A program made the translations under genes and the position numbers. Shown piece after piece: positions 19,514 to 26,904 of a stretch of 64,000 nt of DNA. This DNA is from Kineosporiaceae bacterium (lineage in GTDB: Bacteria > Actinomycetota > Actinomycetes > Actinomycetales > Kineosporiaceae). The stretch covers positions 62,001 to 126,000 of the forward strand of contig JAEUJN010000076.1 in the NCBI GenBank assembly GCA_016794595.1. The letters are read 5' to 3'. Under the pieces are notes generated by a model. The model worked only from the letters and a program-made list of their open reading frames with translations. It had not been told where the DNA came from and ran no database searches. Position 1 is the stretch's first letter. Each line of letters starts with the position of its first letter.

Positions 19514-21145
19514 TCACTCCACCCCGATCAGGATCGGGTGGCGCGGCTGCCCGCCGTCCAGCACCGTGACCTCCACCCCGGGGTGGCTCCGGCGGACGCG
19601 GGCGGCCAGGGTGGCTGCCAGGCCGGGCGGGGCCTGCGTGCCGAGCACCAGGCTCACCAGCTCACCGCCCCCGGTCAGCATGCGGTCCAGGACCTCGGCG
19701 GCCACCGCGCCGACCTCGTCCCCGATGCTCACGATGTCACCCTGCACGAGTCCGAGCACGTCGCCCCGGCGGCACACGCCCGCCATCGTCATCGCCTCCC
19801 CGGTCGCGACGGTGACCGCCCCGTCCCGGGTGGCGCCGGCCGCGGCCGACATGGCCACCACGTCCTCGTCGACCGTGCGCCGGGGGTCGTGGACGGCGGC
19901 TGCCGCCAGCCCCTGCACCTGCGTCCGGGTCGGCAGCACGGTGACCCGGACTCCACCGGCACGGGTGCCGGCTGCGGCGGCCCCGGCCACCGTCAGGGCG
20001 TCCGGGTCGTTGGGCAGCACCACGACGGTCTCGGCCAGCCGGTGCGCCGCGCCGATCGCCTCGACCAGACGCGCGGTGGACCAGGGGCGGCGATCGCCGT
20101 CCGTGACCACCACCGCGCCGGCGTCGGCGAACAACCGGGCGAGACCGGGTCCGGTCGCGCAGGCCACCAGCGCGACCTGGGTGGTCCCCACCCGGGCGCC
20201 GCCGGGGGCCACCCGGCCCGCGGGGGTCAGGCCGACGATCCGGATCCGGCTCGGACGCCCGGCCTCGACCCCGGCCTCGACCGCCGCCCCCGGGTCGTCG
20301 GTGTGCACGTGCACGTGCCAGACCCGGTCGCCTCCGGCCACCACCAGGGACTCCCCGAGCAGCGCCAGCCTCCCGCGCACCCGGTCGGCCTCCTCGGGTG
20401 CGGCCTCCAGCAGGTACATCACCTCGAACGCCGGGGCGATCCCGGACGGTTTGCCCGCGCCCGCACAGGGGCCGGCCTCGGGCAGCCGTGGCTCGGCCCG
20501 GGGGGAGCGCACCCGCCGCCCCCAACCCCCGGCCCGGCGGTGGTGGACCAGGTCCTCCAGCGTCTCCAGCACCACCAGGTAGCCCTGTCCCCCGGCATCG
20601 ACCACTCCCGCCTGGTGCAGCACCTCGAGCTGCGCGGGGGTGCGGGCCAGCGCCTCGCGGGCGCTGGCGACCATGGCAGCGACGACGTCGGCCAGCCGGT
20701 CACCGGCCCGTCCGGCCGCCTCGGCGGCAGCGGCACTGACCGACAGGATGGTGCCCTCCACCGGGTCGGCCACCGCTCGCCAGGCCTGCTGGTCGGCCCG
20801 CCGGGCCGCCTGGGCCACGGCGGGGCCGTCCAACGATTCCCGGTCGGCGAGCACATCGGCCCACCCGCGCAGCAACTGGGCCGCGATGATCCCGGAATTG
20901 CCCCGGGCCCCCATCAAGGCGCCATGGGCGAAGGCGGCCAGCACCTCGCGCACCCCGGCGTCGGCCGACAGCCCGGACACCGCGTCCACCGCCGCCTCGA
21001 AGGTCAGGTAGAGATTGGTGCCGGTGTCCCCGTCCGGCACCGGGAACACGTTCAGGGCGTCGAGTTCCTCGCGGGCCTCGGCGAGCGCCGCCAGGGCGGT
21101 CAGAGCCCACTGCCGGGCCGCCCGGGCGTCGATCGCCTCCAGCAT
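19514..21145 (-). CDS. DAK2-domain protein (YloV/FakA-like kinase)
   Basis: A 543-aa member of the DhaK/DAK2-like family. In Firmicutes the homologue FakA phosphorylates fatty acids with the lipid-binding partner FakB. The N-terminal DAK2 domain has LNVFPVPDGDTGTNLYLT (metal/ATP-binding aspartates) and GARGNSGIIAAQLLRGW. The middle and C-terminal parts (VDAGGQGYLV, HVHVHTDDPG, GDIVSIGDEV) follow the long YloV layout. No FakB (DegV) gene lies nearby. The ATG at 21145 is supported by TAGCCT 13 nt upstream (21158-21153), typical of a leaderless start. It is divergent from rpmB and upstream of recG, a conserved arrangement. Confidence 0.88.
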   Translation of the reverse strand: MLEAIDARAARQWALTALAALAEAREELDALNVFPVPDGDTGTNLYLTFEAAVDAVSGLSADAGVREVLAAFAHGALMGARGNSGIIAAQLLRGWADVLADRESLDGPAVAQAARRADQQAWRAVADPVEGTILSVSAAAAEAAGRAGDRLADVVAAMVASAREALARTPAQLEVLHQAGVVDAGGQGYLVVLETLEDLVHHRRAGGWGRRVRSPRAEPRLPEAGPCAGAGKPSGIAPAFEVMYLLEAAPEEADRVRGRLALLGESLVVAGGDRVWHVHVHTDDPGAAVEAGVEAGRPSRIRIVGLTPAGRVAPGGARVGTTQVALVACATGPGLARLFADAGAVVVTDGDRRPWSTARLVEAIGAAHRLAETVVVLPNDPDALTVAGAAAAGTRAGGVRVTVLPTRTQVQGLAAAAVHDPRRTVDEDVVAMSAAAGATRDGAVTVATGEAMTMAGVCRRGDVLGLVQGDIVSIGDEVGAVAAEVLDRMLTGGGELVSLVLGTQAPPGLAATLAARVRRSHPGVEVTVLDGGQPRHPILIGVE

Positions 21146-21247
21146 GCTCGGCAGGCTACTGGGCGCGAGCACCGATTACCGTTCGGGCACCGGCGTCGGA
21201 TACCCTCTAGCGGTTCGCCCGCCCACTCGACCTCAGGAGAACTACCC

Positions 21248-21433
21248 GTGGCTGCCACCTGCGACGTCTGCGGCAAGGGGCCGGGCTTCGGTCACAACAT
21301 CTCGCACTCGCACCGGCGCACCAAGCGCCGCTGGGACCCCAACATCCAGCGGGTGCGGGCCTTCGTCGGTGCCACACCGAAGCGGCTCAACGTCTGCACG
21401 TCCTGCATCAAGGCGGGCAAGGTCGTTCGCTGA
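21248..21433 (+). CDS. rpmB: Ribosomal protein bL28, zinc-binding form
   Basis: Ribosomal large-subunit protein of 61 aa with two CxxC pairs, CDVCGKGP and CTSCIKAGKV, the zinc-ribbon form of L28, and the conserved SHSHRRTKRRW. The GTG start has AGGAGA (21234-21239) upstream. A candidate -10, TACCCT, lies at 21201-21206. It contrasts with the zinc-free L32 in the same window. Confidence 0.95.
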   Translation: MAATCDVCGKGPGFGHNISHSHRRTKRRWDPNIQRVRAFVGATPKRLNVCTSCIKAGKVVR

Positions 21434-21455
21434 CCCGGGCCCCGCACGACCTCGA

Positions 21456-21481
21456 GGCCGGTTCCCCAGGGGGAGCCGGCC
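21456..21481 (+). terminator. Intrinsic terminator after rpmB
   Basis: A 12-bp stem with one G-T pair (GGCCGGTTCCCC and GGGGAGCCGGCC) closing a 2-nt loop, 22 nt after the rpmB stop and followed by TTCGTCGTC. It lies between convergent rpmB and thiL and could serve both. Confidence 0.75.
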
Positions 21482-21510
21482 TTCGTCGTCCGGCCGCCGA
21501 TCAGCCCGCC

Positions 21511-22659
21511 TCACCAGTGCGTCCAGCCCGCCCGGCCGGGCCACGGCCGGCCCCCGACCAGGACCGCGGCCCCAGCCGGACCGCGTGGCTCGCCGTGATC
21601 GCCCGGGAGCACCCGCCCCACGACAGTGAACTCCTCCGGCACTACGGCGTCCTGCGGGAAGCAGGCCAGCAGGGCGTGGTCCTCTCCCCCGGTGAGCACC
21701 CACTCCAGCACCTGATCCGCCACCTGACCCGGTTCCTGATCCGGCATCTGATCCGGCCCCAGCAGCCGGCGAGCAGCGACCGGCAAGCGCCGGTCGCGGG
21801 GTAGCCGGGCCGGATCGAGGTCGATCACCACCCCCGAGGCCGACGCCACCCGGGCCGCATCCCGCAGCAGGCCGTCACTGGTGTCGATCAGCGCGGTGGC
21901 CCCCGCCGCGCGAGCCCGTGGCCCGGCGGCGTACGAGGGGCGAGGCGCCCGATGGACCGCCATCAGCTGCTCCAGCGCCGGCTCGGGCCCCCGCTCTGGC
22001 ACCTCCCGCCCGGAGGGCTCCCCGGCCGCGTCCCCCGCGGCGACCCCGGCCAGCAACAGATCGAGCCCGGCGGCGGAGCACCCCGGGCGGCCGGCCAGCG
22101 CCACCAGGTCACCGGACCGCGCACCCGAACGCACGACCGCCGCTCGCCCGCCGTCCAGCACCCCGAGCGCGGTGCCGGTGAGCACGACCTGCGCGGACGC
22201 CGACACGTCACCACCGATCATCGTCGCCCCGGCCCGGGCGCACTCCTCGGCCAGGCCCCGGGCCAGCTCCACCGGCAGCGCGGACGGCAACTCCCCCGGA
22301 GCGGCGAGCGAGACCAGCAGCGCCATCGGCCTGGCCCCCATGGCGGCGATGTCCGCCAGGGTCTGTGCCGCCAGCTTGATCCCGACCTCGCGCGGGCTGG
22401 ACAGGTCCCAGCGGAAGTCGCTGCCCTCGACCAGGGTGTCGGTGGAGGCCACGACCCGGACGACGCCCGAGGGGGCCTGCGGGTCATCGGCACCGAACTC
22501 GACCACTGCGGCATCGTCACCCGGCCCGGTCAGCACCCACGCCGGCGGCGGCGGATAAGCCGCCAGGACCTCGGCGACCACCCGGTCCTCCCCCCGGTCC
22601 GCGATGCGGTCCGCACCGCCGTCGGGTCGGTTGTTCGGTCGCCGTCCGTGGGAAACCAC
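21511..22659 (-). CDS. thiL: Thiamine-monophosphate kinase
   Basis: Final enzyme of thiamine diphosphate synthesis, phosphorylating thiamine monophosphate with ATP. The 382-aa protein has the ATP/metal motifs GPGDDAAVV, STDTLVEGSDF, LADIAAMGARP, MIGGDVSAS, LIDTSDGLLRDA and LTGGEDHALL. It is longer than the usual ~320 aa. Part of the excess is a Pro/Asp/Gln repeat (PDQM, PDQE, PGQV, ADQV) from a 12-bp tandem repeat just before the GGED motif. The GTG at 22659 is preferred because GAGGTGAG sits 6 nt upstream. It is divergent from the Lrp-type gene. Confidence 0.93.
   Translation of the reverse strand: MVSHGRRPNNRPDGGADRIADRGEDRVVAEVLAAYPPPPAWVLTGPGDDAAVVEFGADDPQAPSGVVRVVASTDTLVEGSDFRWDLSSPREVGIKLAAQTLADIAAMGARPMALLVSLAAPGELPSALPVELARGLAEECARAGATMIGGDVSASAQVVLTGTALGVLDGGRAAVVRSGARSGDLVALAGRPGCSAAGLDLLLAGVAAGDAAGEPSGREVPERGPEPALEQLMAVHRAPRPSYAAGPRARAAGATALIDTSDGLLRDAARVASASGVVIDLDPARLPRDRRLPVAARRLLGPDQMPDQEPGQVADQVLEWVLTGGEDHALLACFPQDAVVPEEFTVVGRVLPGDHGEPRGPAGAAVLVGGRPWPGRAGWTHW
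21709..21756 (-). repeat. Four-unit 12-bp tandem repeat in thiL
   Basis: Four copies of a unit like CACCTGATCCGC on the plus strand, in frame with thiL and encoding the tetrapeptides PDQM, PDQE, PGQV and ADQV in a surface loop. Confidence 0.85.
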
Positions 22660-22731
22660 TAGAGACTCACCTCGGAGCGACACGGTAACGTGAGGCGGCC
22701 CGTCACGGGCCGTCACCCCGAGGAGGACCCG

Positions 22732-22965
22732 ATGGTCGAGGCCTACATCCTGATCCAGACCGAGGCCGGCAAGGCATCGGACGTGGCCAGAGAGGTGTCG
22801 ACCATGGCCGGGGTGACCATGTGCGAGTACGTGATGGGTCCCTACGAGGTGATCGCCCGGGTCGAGGCCGCCAGTGGCGACGAGCTGGGCAAATTGGTGA
22901 TCGCCCGGATCCAGTCCGTCCCGGGCATCACCCGCACCACGACGTGCACCATCGTCCACCTCTGA
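22732..22965 (+). CDS. Stand-alone Lrp/AsnC ligand-binding (RAM) domain protein
   Basis: A 77-aa protein consisting only of the regulation-of-amino-acid-metabolism fold: VEAYILIQTEAGKASDVARE, then MCEYVMGPYEVIARVEA and PGITRTTTCTIV. No DNA-binding helix-turn-helix is present. Small proteins like this are conserved next to thiL/ddl in actinobacteria, and their job is unclear; they may bind amino acids or pair with full-length Lrp proteins. AGGAGG lies 5 nt before the ATG. Confidence 0.88.
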   Translation: MVEAYILIQTEAGKASDVAREVSTMAGVTMCEYVMGPYEVIARVEAASGDELGKLVIARIQSVPGITRTTTCTIVHL

Positions 22966-23009
22966 GCCGGTCTGCGAACGGCTCCTCCGGCCCCCACGGG
23001 ATCCCCCTG

Positions 23010-23528
23010 ATGCCGTCCACCGTCCCCGTGCCCTGCGCGACGTCCCGGAGCTCTCGGCGACCGGACCCCCGGGCCACCAGCGCCGCCTCGCTCACCGCCG
23101 TACTGATCGTGGCCACCACGGCCGCCTGCTCCGGCGGCGAGGAGGTCACCGCAGCGCCCCGGGCCGGTGAGTCCGCCTGCACCGCCGCGCTGGCCGCCGC
23201 CCCGCAGACCGTCCTGAACCGGGCGCGGGGGTCGATGGACGTGCCGGGGGTGCTGGTGTGGGGGCAGGACCCCCGGATCGTGCTCCGCTGCGGGCTGCCC
23301 GAGCCCGGCCCCTCGACCTTGCCCTGCCTGACGGTCGAGGGCCTGGACTGGGTGATCGACGACACGGCCGACCCGGTGACCGCGGTGAGCTACGGCCGCT
23401 CACCTGCGGTCGAGATCAGCATGGCCCGGGTCGGTCCCACCAGCGACCTGCCCGCGGCGCTGGTCGACCTGGCCCCGGCCGCCCGGGTGCTGCCCGGGAC
23501 GGGACGAACCTGCACCGGGCGGTCCTGA
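23010..23528 (+). CDS. DUF3515 family lipoprotein
   Basis: A 172-aa predicted lipoprotein. The N-terminus carries a hydrophobic stretch (AASLTAVLIVATTAAC) ending in a lipobox Cys. The mature domain has three further cysteines (SACTAAL, VLRCGLP, LPCLTVEG) and DWVIDD. The family is actinobacterial, of unknown function, and usually lies between thiL and ddl, as here. No clear ribosome-binding site precedes the ATG, so the start is only probable. Confidence 0.82.
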   Translation: MPSTVPVPCATSRSSRRPDPRATSAASLTAVLIVATTAACSGGEEVTAAPRAGESACTAALAAAPQTVLNRARGSMDVPGVLVWGQDPRIVLRCGLPEPGPSTLPCLTVEGLDWVIDDTADPVTAVSYGRSPAVEISMARVGPTSDLPAALVDLAPAARVLPGTGRTCTGRS

Positions 23529-23594
23529 TCCCTGCCAACCGCCGGCGACCGCGGGCGACGGCCACCGACTCGCCCGGACCTGTCAGCGCAGTCC

Positions 23595-24773
23595 TCAGCG
23601 CAATCCGGTGCGGCGGCGCAGGGCGAGGGTGAGCAGGCGATCGACCAGATCCGGGTAGGACAACCCGGTCTGTTCCCACATCCGCGGGTACATCGAGAAC
23701 GGGGTGAAGCCCGGCATCGTGTTGATCTCGTTCACGATCACGGCCCCGTCAGGGGTGACGAAGAAGTCCACCCGGGCCAGCCCCTCGCACCCCATGGCCT
23801 CGAACGCCCGGGCAGCCAGATCACGGACCTGGCGTACCACGGTGTCCGACAGGTCGGCCGGGCAGCTCAGCTGCACGCTCGCCTCGTCCAGGTACTTGGC
23901 CTCGAAGTCGTAGAAGTCGTGATCGCCGAGCACCCGGATCTCCCCGGGAAGGCTGGTCGCGGGCGCCCCGCCGTCCGCGCTCTCCAGCACGGCGCACTCG
24001 ATCTCCCTGCCGGTCACCATCGCCTCGACGATCACCTTGGGGTCGTGCAGGCGAGCGGCCTCGATGGCGGCGTCCAGGTCCTCGGCACGCTCGACCTTGC
24101 TGATCCCGATGCTCGACCCCGCCCGGGCCGGCTTGACGAACACCGGGTAGCCGAGTTCCTCGATGTCCTCGCGCACCCGCTCTGCGTGTCGCTCCCAGTC
24201 CCTGGGGCGGACGACGGTGTAAGGGCCGACCGGGAGCCCGGCGCCCTCGAGCAGCACCTTCATGTAGTGCTTGTCCATGCTGGCCGCACTGGCCAGCACG
24301 CCCGAGCCCACATACCGGATGTCCGCGAGCTCCAGCAGTCCCTGGATGGTGCCGTCCTCACCGAAGGGGCCGTGCAGCACCGGGAAGACCACGTCCACCC
24401 GGCCCAGCAGGCGAGGAACCTCGCCGGGCTCGAGGACGGTCAGCCCCGAGCCGTCGACCTCGAGCGGAACCAGCACCGCCGGGCCCTCGTCGTCCTGCAC
24501 CCGGGGTAGGGCACCGGCCTCGATCTGCCACCGTTTGGGTTCCTCACCGGTCAGCACCCAGCGCCCGGTCGGGGTGATGCCGATCGGCACCACCTCCCAC
24601 CGCGCGGGGTCGATGGCCTGCATGACCCCGGCGGCGGTGACACAGCTGACGCCGTGCTCGCTGGAGCGGCCACCGAAGACCACGGCGACCCGGGGACGAC
24701 GGCTGTCCGCAGCCTCGTGCTCCCCCGGCGTGAGGACCTGAGTGAGGCCCTGTGGGCCGCCTGTCTCGCTCAT
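23595..24773 (-). CDS. ddl: D-alanine-D-alanine ligase
   Basis: ATP-grasp enzyme making the D-Ala-D-Ala dipeptide for peptidoglycan precursors. The 392-aa protein has VAVVFGGRSSEHGVSC, HGPFGEDGTIQGLLEL, YPVFVKPARAGSSIGISKV, and the metal-binding end ARVDFFVTPDG...VNEINTMPGFTPFSMYP. The Tyr/Phe position near the active site (FYDFEAKY) fits the dipeptide ligase rather than the vancomycin-resistance lactate form. TATGGT 14 nt before the ATG may act as a -10 box giving a nearly leaderless transcript. gpsA, often next to ddl in related genomes, is not in the window. Confidence 0.95.
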   Translation of the reverse strand: MSETGGPQGLTQVLTPGEHEAADSRRPRVAVVFGGRSSEHGVSCVTAAGVMQAIDPARWEVVPIGITPTGRWVLTGEEPKRWQIEAGALPRVQDDEGPAVLVPLEVDGSGLTVLEPGEVPRLLGRVDVVFPVLHGPFGEDGTIQGLLELADIRYVGSGVLASAASMDKHYMKVLLEGAGLPVGPYTVVRPRDWERHAERVREDIEELGYPVFVKPARAGSSIGISKVERAEDLDAAIEAARLHDPKVIVEAMVTGREIECAVLESADGGAPATSLPGEIRVLGDHDFYDFEAKYLDEASVQLSCPADLSDTVVRQVRDLAARAFEAMGCEGLARVDFFVTPDGAVIVNEINTMPGFTPFSMYPRMWEQTGLSYPDLVDRLLTLALRRRTGLR

Positions 24774-24922
24774 CGGGCCCGACCATACTCCTCGACCACT
24801 CCTCGACACTCCTCGACCGGGCCCGCACGACCGTGCGCGCCGGGCAGGGGTGGCTGCAAGGGTGGCCGGGGCCACTGCGTGCGTCCCGGCTCGCCCCGGA
24901 CACCGGAATCTAGGCTGGCCGC

Positions 24923-26056
24923 ATGGAACCTGCCCGCTTGTCCGCCGCCACCGTGGCCGTCACCGCCGGACGTCCGGACCCGCTGCCCAACGCACCCCTG
25001 AACGCCCCCGTGACATTTGCCTCCACCTATGCCGCCCGCGCCCACGCCGCCGAGCCGCAGGACGTCGGGTACGGGCGCTGGGGCAATCCCACCTGGACGG
25101 CGTTCGAGGAGGCGCTCGGCGCGCTCGAGCACGGTGAGGCGCTGGCCTTCGCCTCCGGGATGGCAGCGGTGGACGCGGCGCTGGGGCTGGTGTCCCCGGG
25201 GGGCGTTGTGGTGATCCCCGGCAGCGTCTACAACGGCACCGAGGCCCTGGCCCCGCAGTTGGCGGCGCAGGGCCGGATCACCGTGCGCCGCACCGCCGGG
25301 ATCGAGGCCGGCGAGGTGATCCCCGCTCTGGACGGCGCAGCCATGCTCTGGCTGGAGTCGCCGTCCAATCCCCTGCTGGAGGTCGCCGACCTGCCCGTCC
25401 TGATCGACGCCGGCCGGTCCCGGGGGGCGGTGGTCGTGGTCGACAACACCTTCGCCACCCCACTCGGGCAGCTCCCGTTGTCGCTGGGGGCGGATGTGGT
25501 CGTGCACTCGGCGACCAAGTACCTCTCCGGGCACTCCGACCTGTTGCTGGGCGCCACGGTCACCCGGGACGAGCGGCTGCGCGCGGCCCTGCACACCCAT
25601 CGCACCCTGCGCGGGGCGGTTCCCGGTCCGATGGAGGCCTGGCTGGCCCTGCGGGGCCTGCGCACCCTGCACCTGCGGGTGGAACGCGCGTGTGCCAACG
25701 CGGCCGAGCTGGCCCGGCGCCTGGCCGATCACCCTGCCGTGTCCCGGGTGCGCCATCCCTCCCTGCCCGGCGATCCCTACCACGCGCGGGCCGCTGCCCA
25801 GATGGCGACCATGGGCGCCGTCATCTCCATCGAGCTGGCGGGCGGTCCGCACGCGGCCGATCGGCTGTGCACCACCACCCGGCTCTGGGTGGACGCGACG
25901 AGCCTGGGGGGTGTCGAGTCGACCCTGGAGCGGCGCCGCCGGCACGCGGCCGAGCCGCACGCCGTCCCGGAGAACCTGGTGCGGCTCTCCGTCGGGATCG
26001 AGGACGTCGAGGACCTGTGGGCCGATCTGGCCACCACCCTGGATCACCTCGGGTGA
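24923..26056 (+). CDS. PLP-dependent trans-sulfuration family enzyme (cystathionine gamma-lyase/synthase-like)
   Basis: A 377-aa fold-type I enzyme of the Cys/Met metabolism family. The PLP-binding lysine is Lys199 in HSATKYLSGHSD; other hallmarks are YGRWGNPTW, LAFASGMAA, SVYNGT, WLESPSNPLLEV, VVDNTFATP and the C-terminal SLGGVESTLE...VRLSVGIED. It could be a cystathionine gamma-lyase, gamma-synthase or methionine gamma-lyase; sequence reading alone does not decide. The ATG has TAGGCT at exactly -12 and no ribosome-binding site: a leaderless start. It opens an accessory region between ddl and plsC. Confidence 0.9.
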   Translation: MEPARLSAATVAVTAGRPDPLPNAPLNAPVTFASTYAARAHAAEPQDVGYGRWGNPTWTAFEEALGALEHGEALAFASGMAAVDAALGLVSPGGVVVIPGSVYNGTEALAPQLAAQGRITVRRTAGIEAGEVIPALDGAAMLWLESPSNPLLEVADLPVLIDAGRSRGAVVVVDNTFATPLGQLPLSLGADVVVHSATKYLSGHSDLLLGATVTRDERLRAALHTHRTLRGAVPGPMEAWLALRGLRTLHLRVERACANAAELARRLADHPAVSRVRHPSLPGDPYHARAAAQMATMGAVISIELAGGPHAADRLCTTTRLWVDATSLGGVESTLERRRRHAAEPHAVPENLVRLSVGIEDVEDLWADLATTLDHLG

Positions 26057-26071
26057 GCGATCCCGAGAGCG

Positions 26072-26689
26072 TCAGGCCTGGGCCAACCTCTCGGCCAGGG
26101 CATCCAGATAGGTCCGCAGAGCGACACTGAACGCCTCCTCGTCGATCGTCTCGACGTCGGTGACCGCCAGGGCGGCGCGCAGGTTGGGCAGGTCCTCGCC
26201 GACCTGGTCCAGATCGGCGAAGCCCAGGATGAAGACGTCCATCGCCGAGCCGAGCACGATGTAGTCGAGCAGGGCCATGAACCGCATCGCCTCGGGGCGA
26301 GGCAGGCCGAGGCGCTCCAGGGCGCCCGCCTGGCCCTCGTAGACGCGCAGGGCCAAACGGGCGTGCAGCGGCCTGCGGACGACGACCGGCAGCACATTGG
26401 GGTGGTCGAGGAACGCCTGCCGATAGGAGCGAGCGAACCGTTCGATCCCGCGCCGCCAGTCGGCGTCGGCGAGGGCGGACAGGTCGATCCGGGAGTCGAC
26501 CAGGTCGTGGACCAGCTCGATCACCTCGTCCAGCCCACTGACGTGGTGGTACAGCGAAGGGGCCTGGACGCCCAGCCGCTGGGCCAACGGGCGCATGCCG
26601 AGGCCTGCGGGGCCGTGCTCGTCGAGCAGTTCCAGGGCCGCAACGGCGATCCGGTCCCGGCTGATCAGTGCCCGCGCTGGACGACCCAT
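26072..26689 (-). CDS. TetR-family transcriptional regulator
   Basis: A 205-aa repressor. The N-terminal helix-turn-helix is GLGMRPLAQRLGVQAPSLYHHV, very like TetR-type regulators. The C-terminal ligand domain resembles the tetracycline-repressor class (FLDHPNVLPVVV, LDYIVLGSAMDVF). It is divergent from the NCS1 permease operon, with a palindrome over the permease promoter between them, so it probably controls that operon; the inducer is unknown. GGAGG lies ~11 nt before the ATG. Confidence 0.9.
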   Translation of the reverse strand: MGRPARALISRDRIAVAALELLDEHGPAGLGMRPLAQRLGVQAPSLYHHVSGLDEVIELVHDLVDSRIDLSALADADWRRGIERFARSYRQAFLDHPNVLPVVVRRPLHARLALRVYEGQAGALERLGLPRPEAMRFMALLDYIVLGSAMDVFILGFADLDQVGEDLPNLRAALAVTDVETIDEEAFSVALRTYLDALAERLAQA

Positions 26690-26713
26690 GCTCCGACGTT
26701 CCTCCCGAACCCC

Positions 26714-26744
26714 TTGTCAGATAAACCTATCGGCGTTAGTTTTA
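26714..26744 (+). promoter_or_regulatory. Permease-operon promoter with overlapping TetR-type operator
   Basis: A near-consensus promoter: -35 TTGTCA (26714-26719), 17-nt spacer, -10 TAGTTT (26737-26742). A 23-bp imperfect palindrome, TAAACCTA-7 nt-TAGTTTTA (26722-26744, 7 of 8 arm positions paired), covers the spacer and -10, so a bound repressor would occlude it. The stretch is unusually AT-rich for this genome. The TetR gene divergently encoded 25 nt away is the obvious candidate. Confidence 0.65.
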
Positions 26745-26788
26745 GCCTTACAGCGTGACCTGCGACACAGCGTGGCACGGCCCGAGCC

Positions 26789-26826
26789 ATGGGAGGACCA
26801 TCACCGTCTGCCCCGGCCCCTCCCAT
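26789..26826 (+). other. Hairpin in the long leader of the permease operon
   Basis: Perfect 8-bp stem ATGGGAGG/CCTCCCAT with a 22-nt loop, inside the ~155-nt leader between the predicted transcription start and the permease ATG. A CCACACCGGT direct repeat follows just downstream. Function unknown; it matches no riboswitch I can recognise. Confidence 0.4.
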
Positions 26827-26904
26827 CCACACCGGTCCACACCGGTCCACCCGTCAGACCCTGCGCCGCCTCCTCTTCTCGCCTCCTCACCGACAGGACC
26901 GCAG

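Noticed and set aside
23416-23679. Small minus-strand frame downstream of ddl
   Set aside because: It overlaps the ends of the DUF3515 gene and ddl in another frame, is Arg/Pro-rich and has no ribosome-binding site.
26755-26904. Extension of the NCS1 permease to an upstream GTG at 26755
   Set aside because: The added 50 residues are Pro/His/Ser-rich and lie in the structured leader. The ATG at 26905 gives a normal NCS1 N-terminus.
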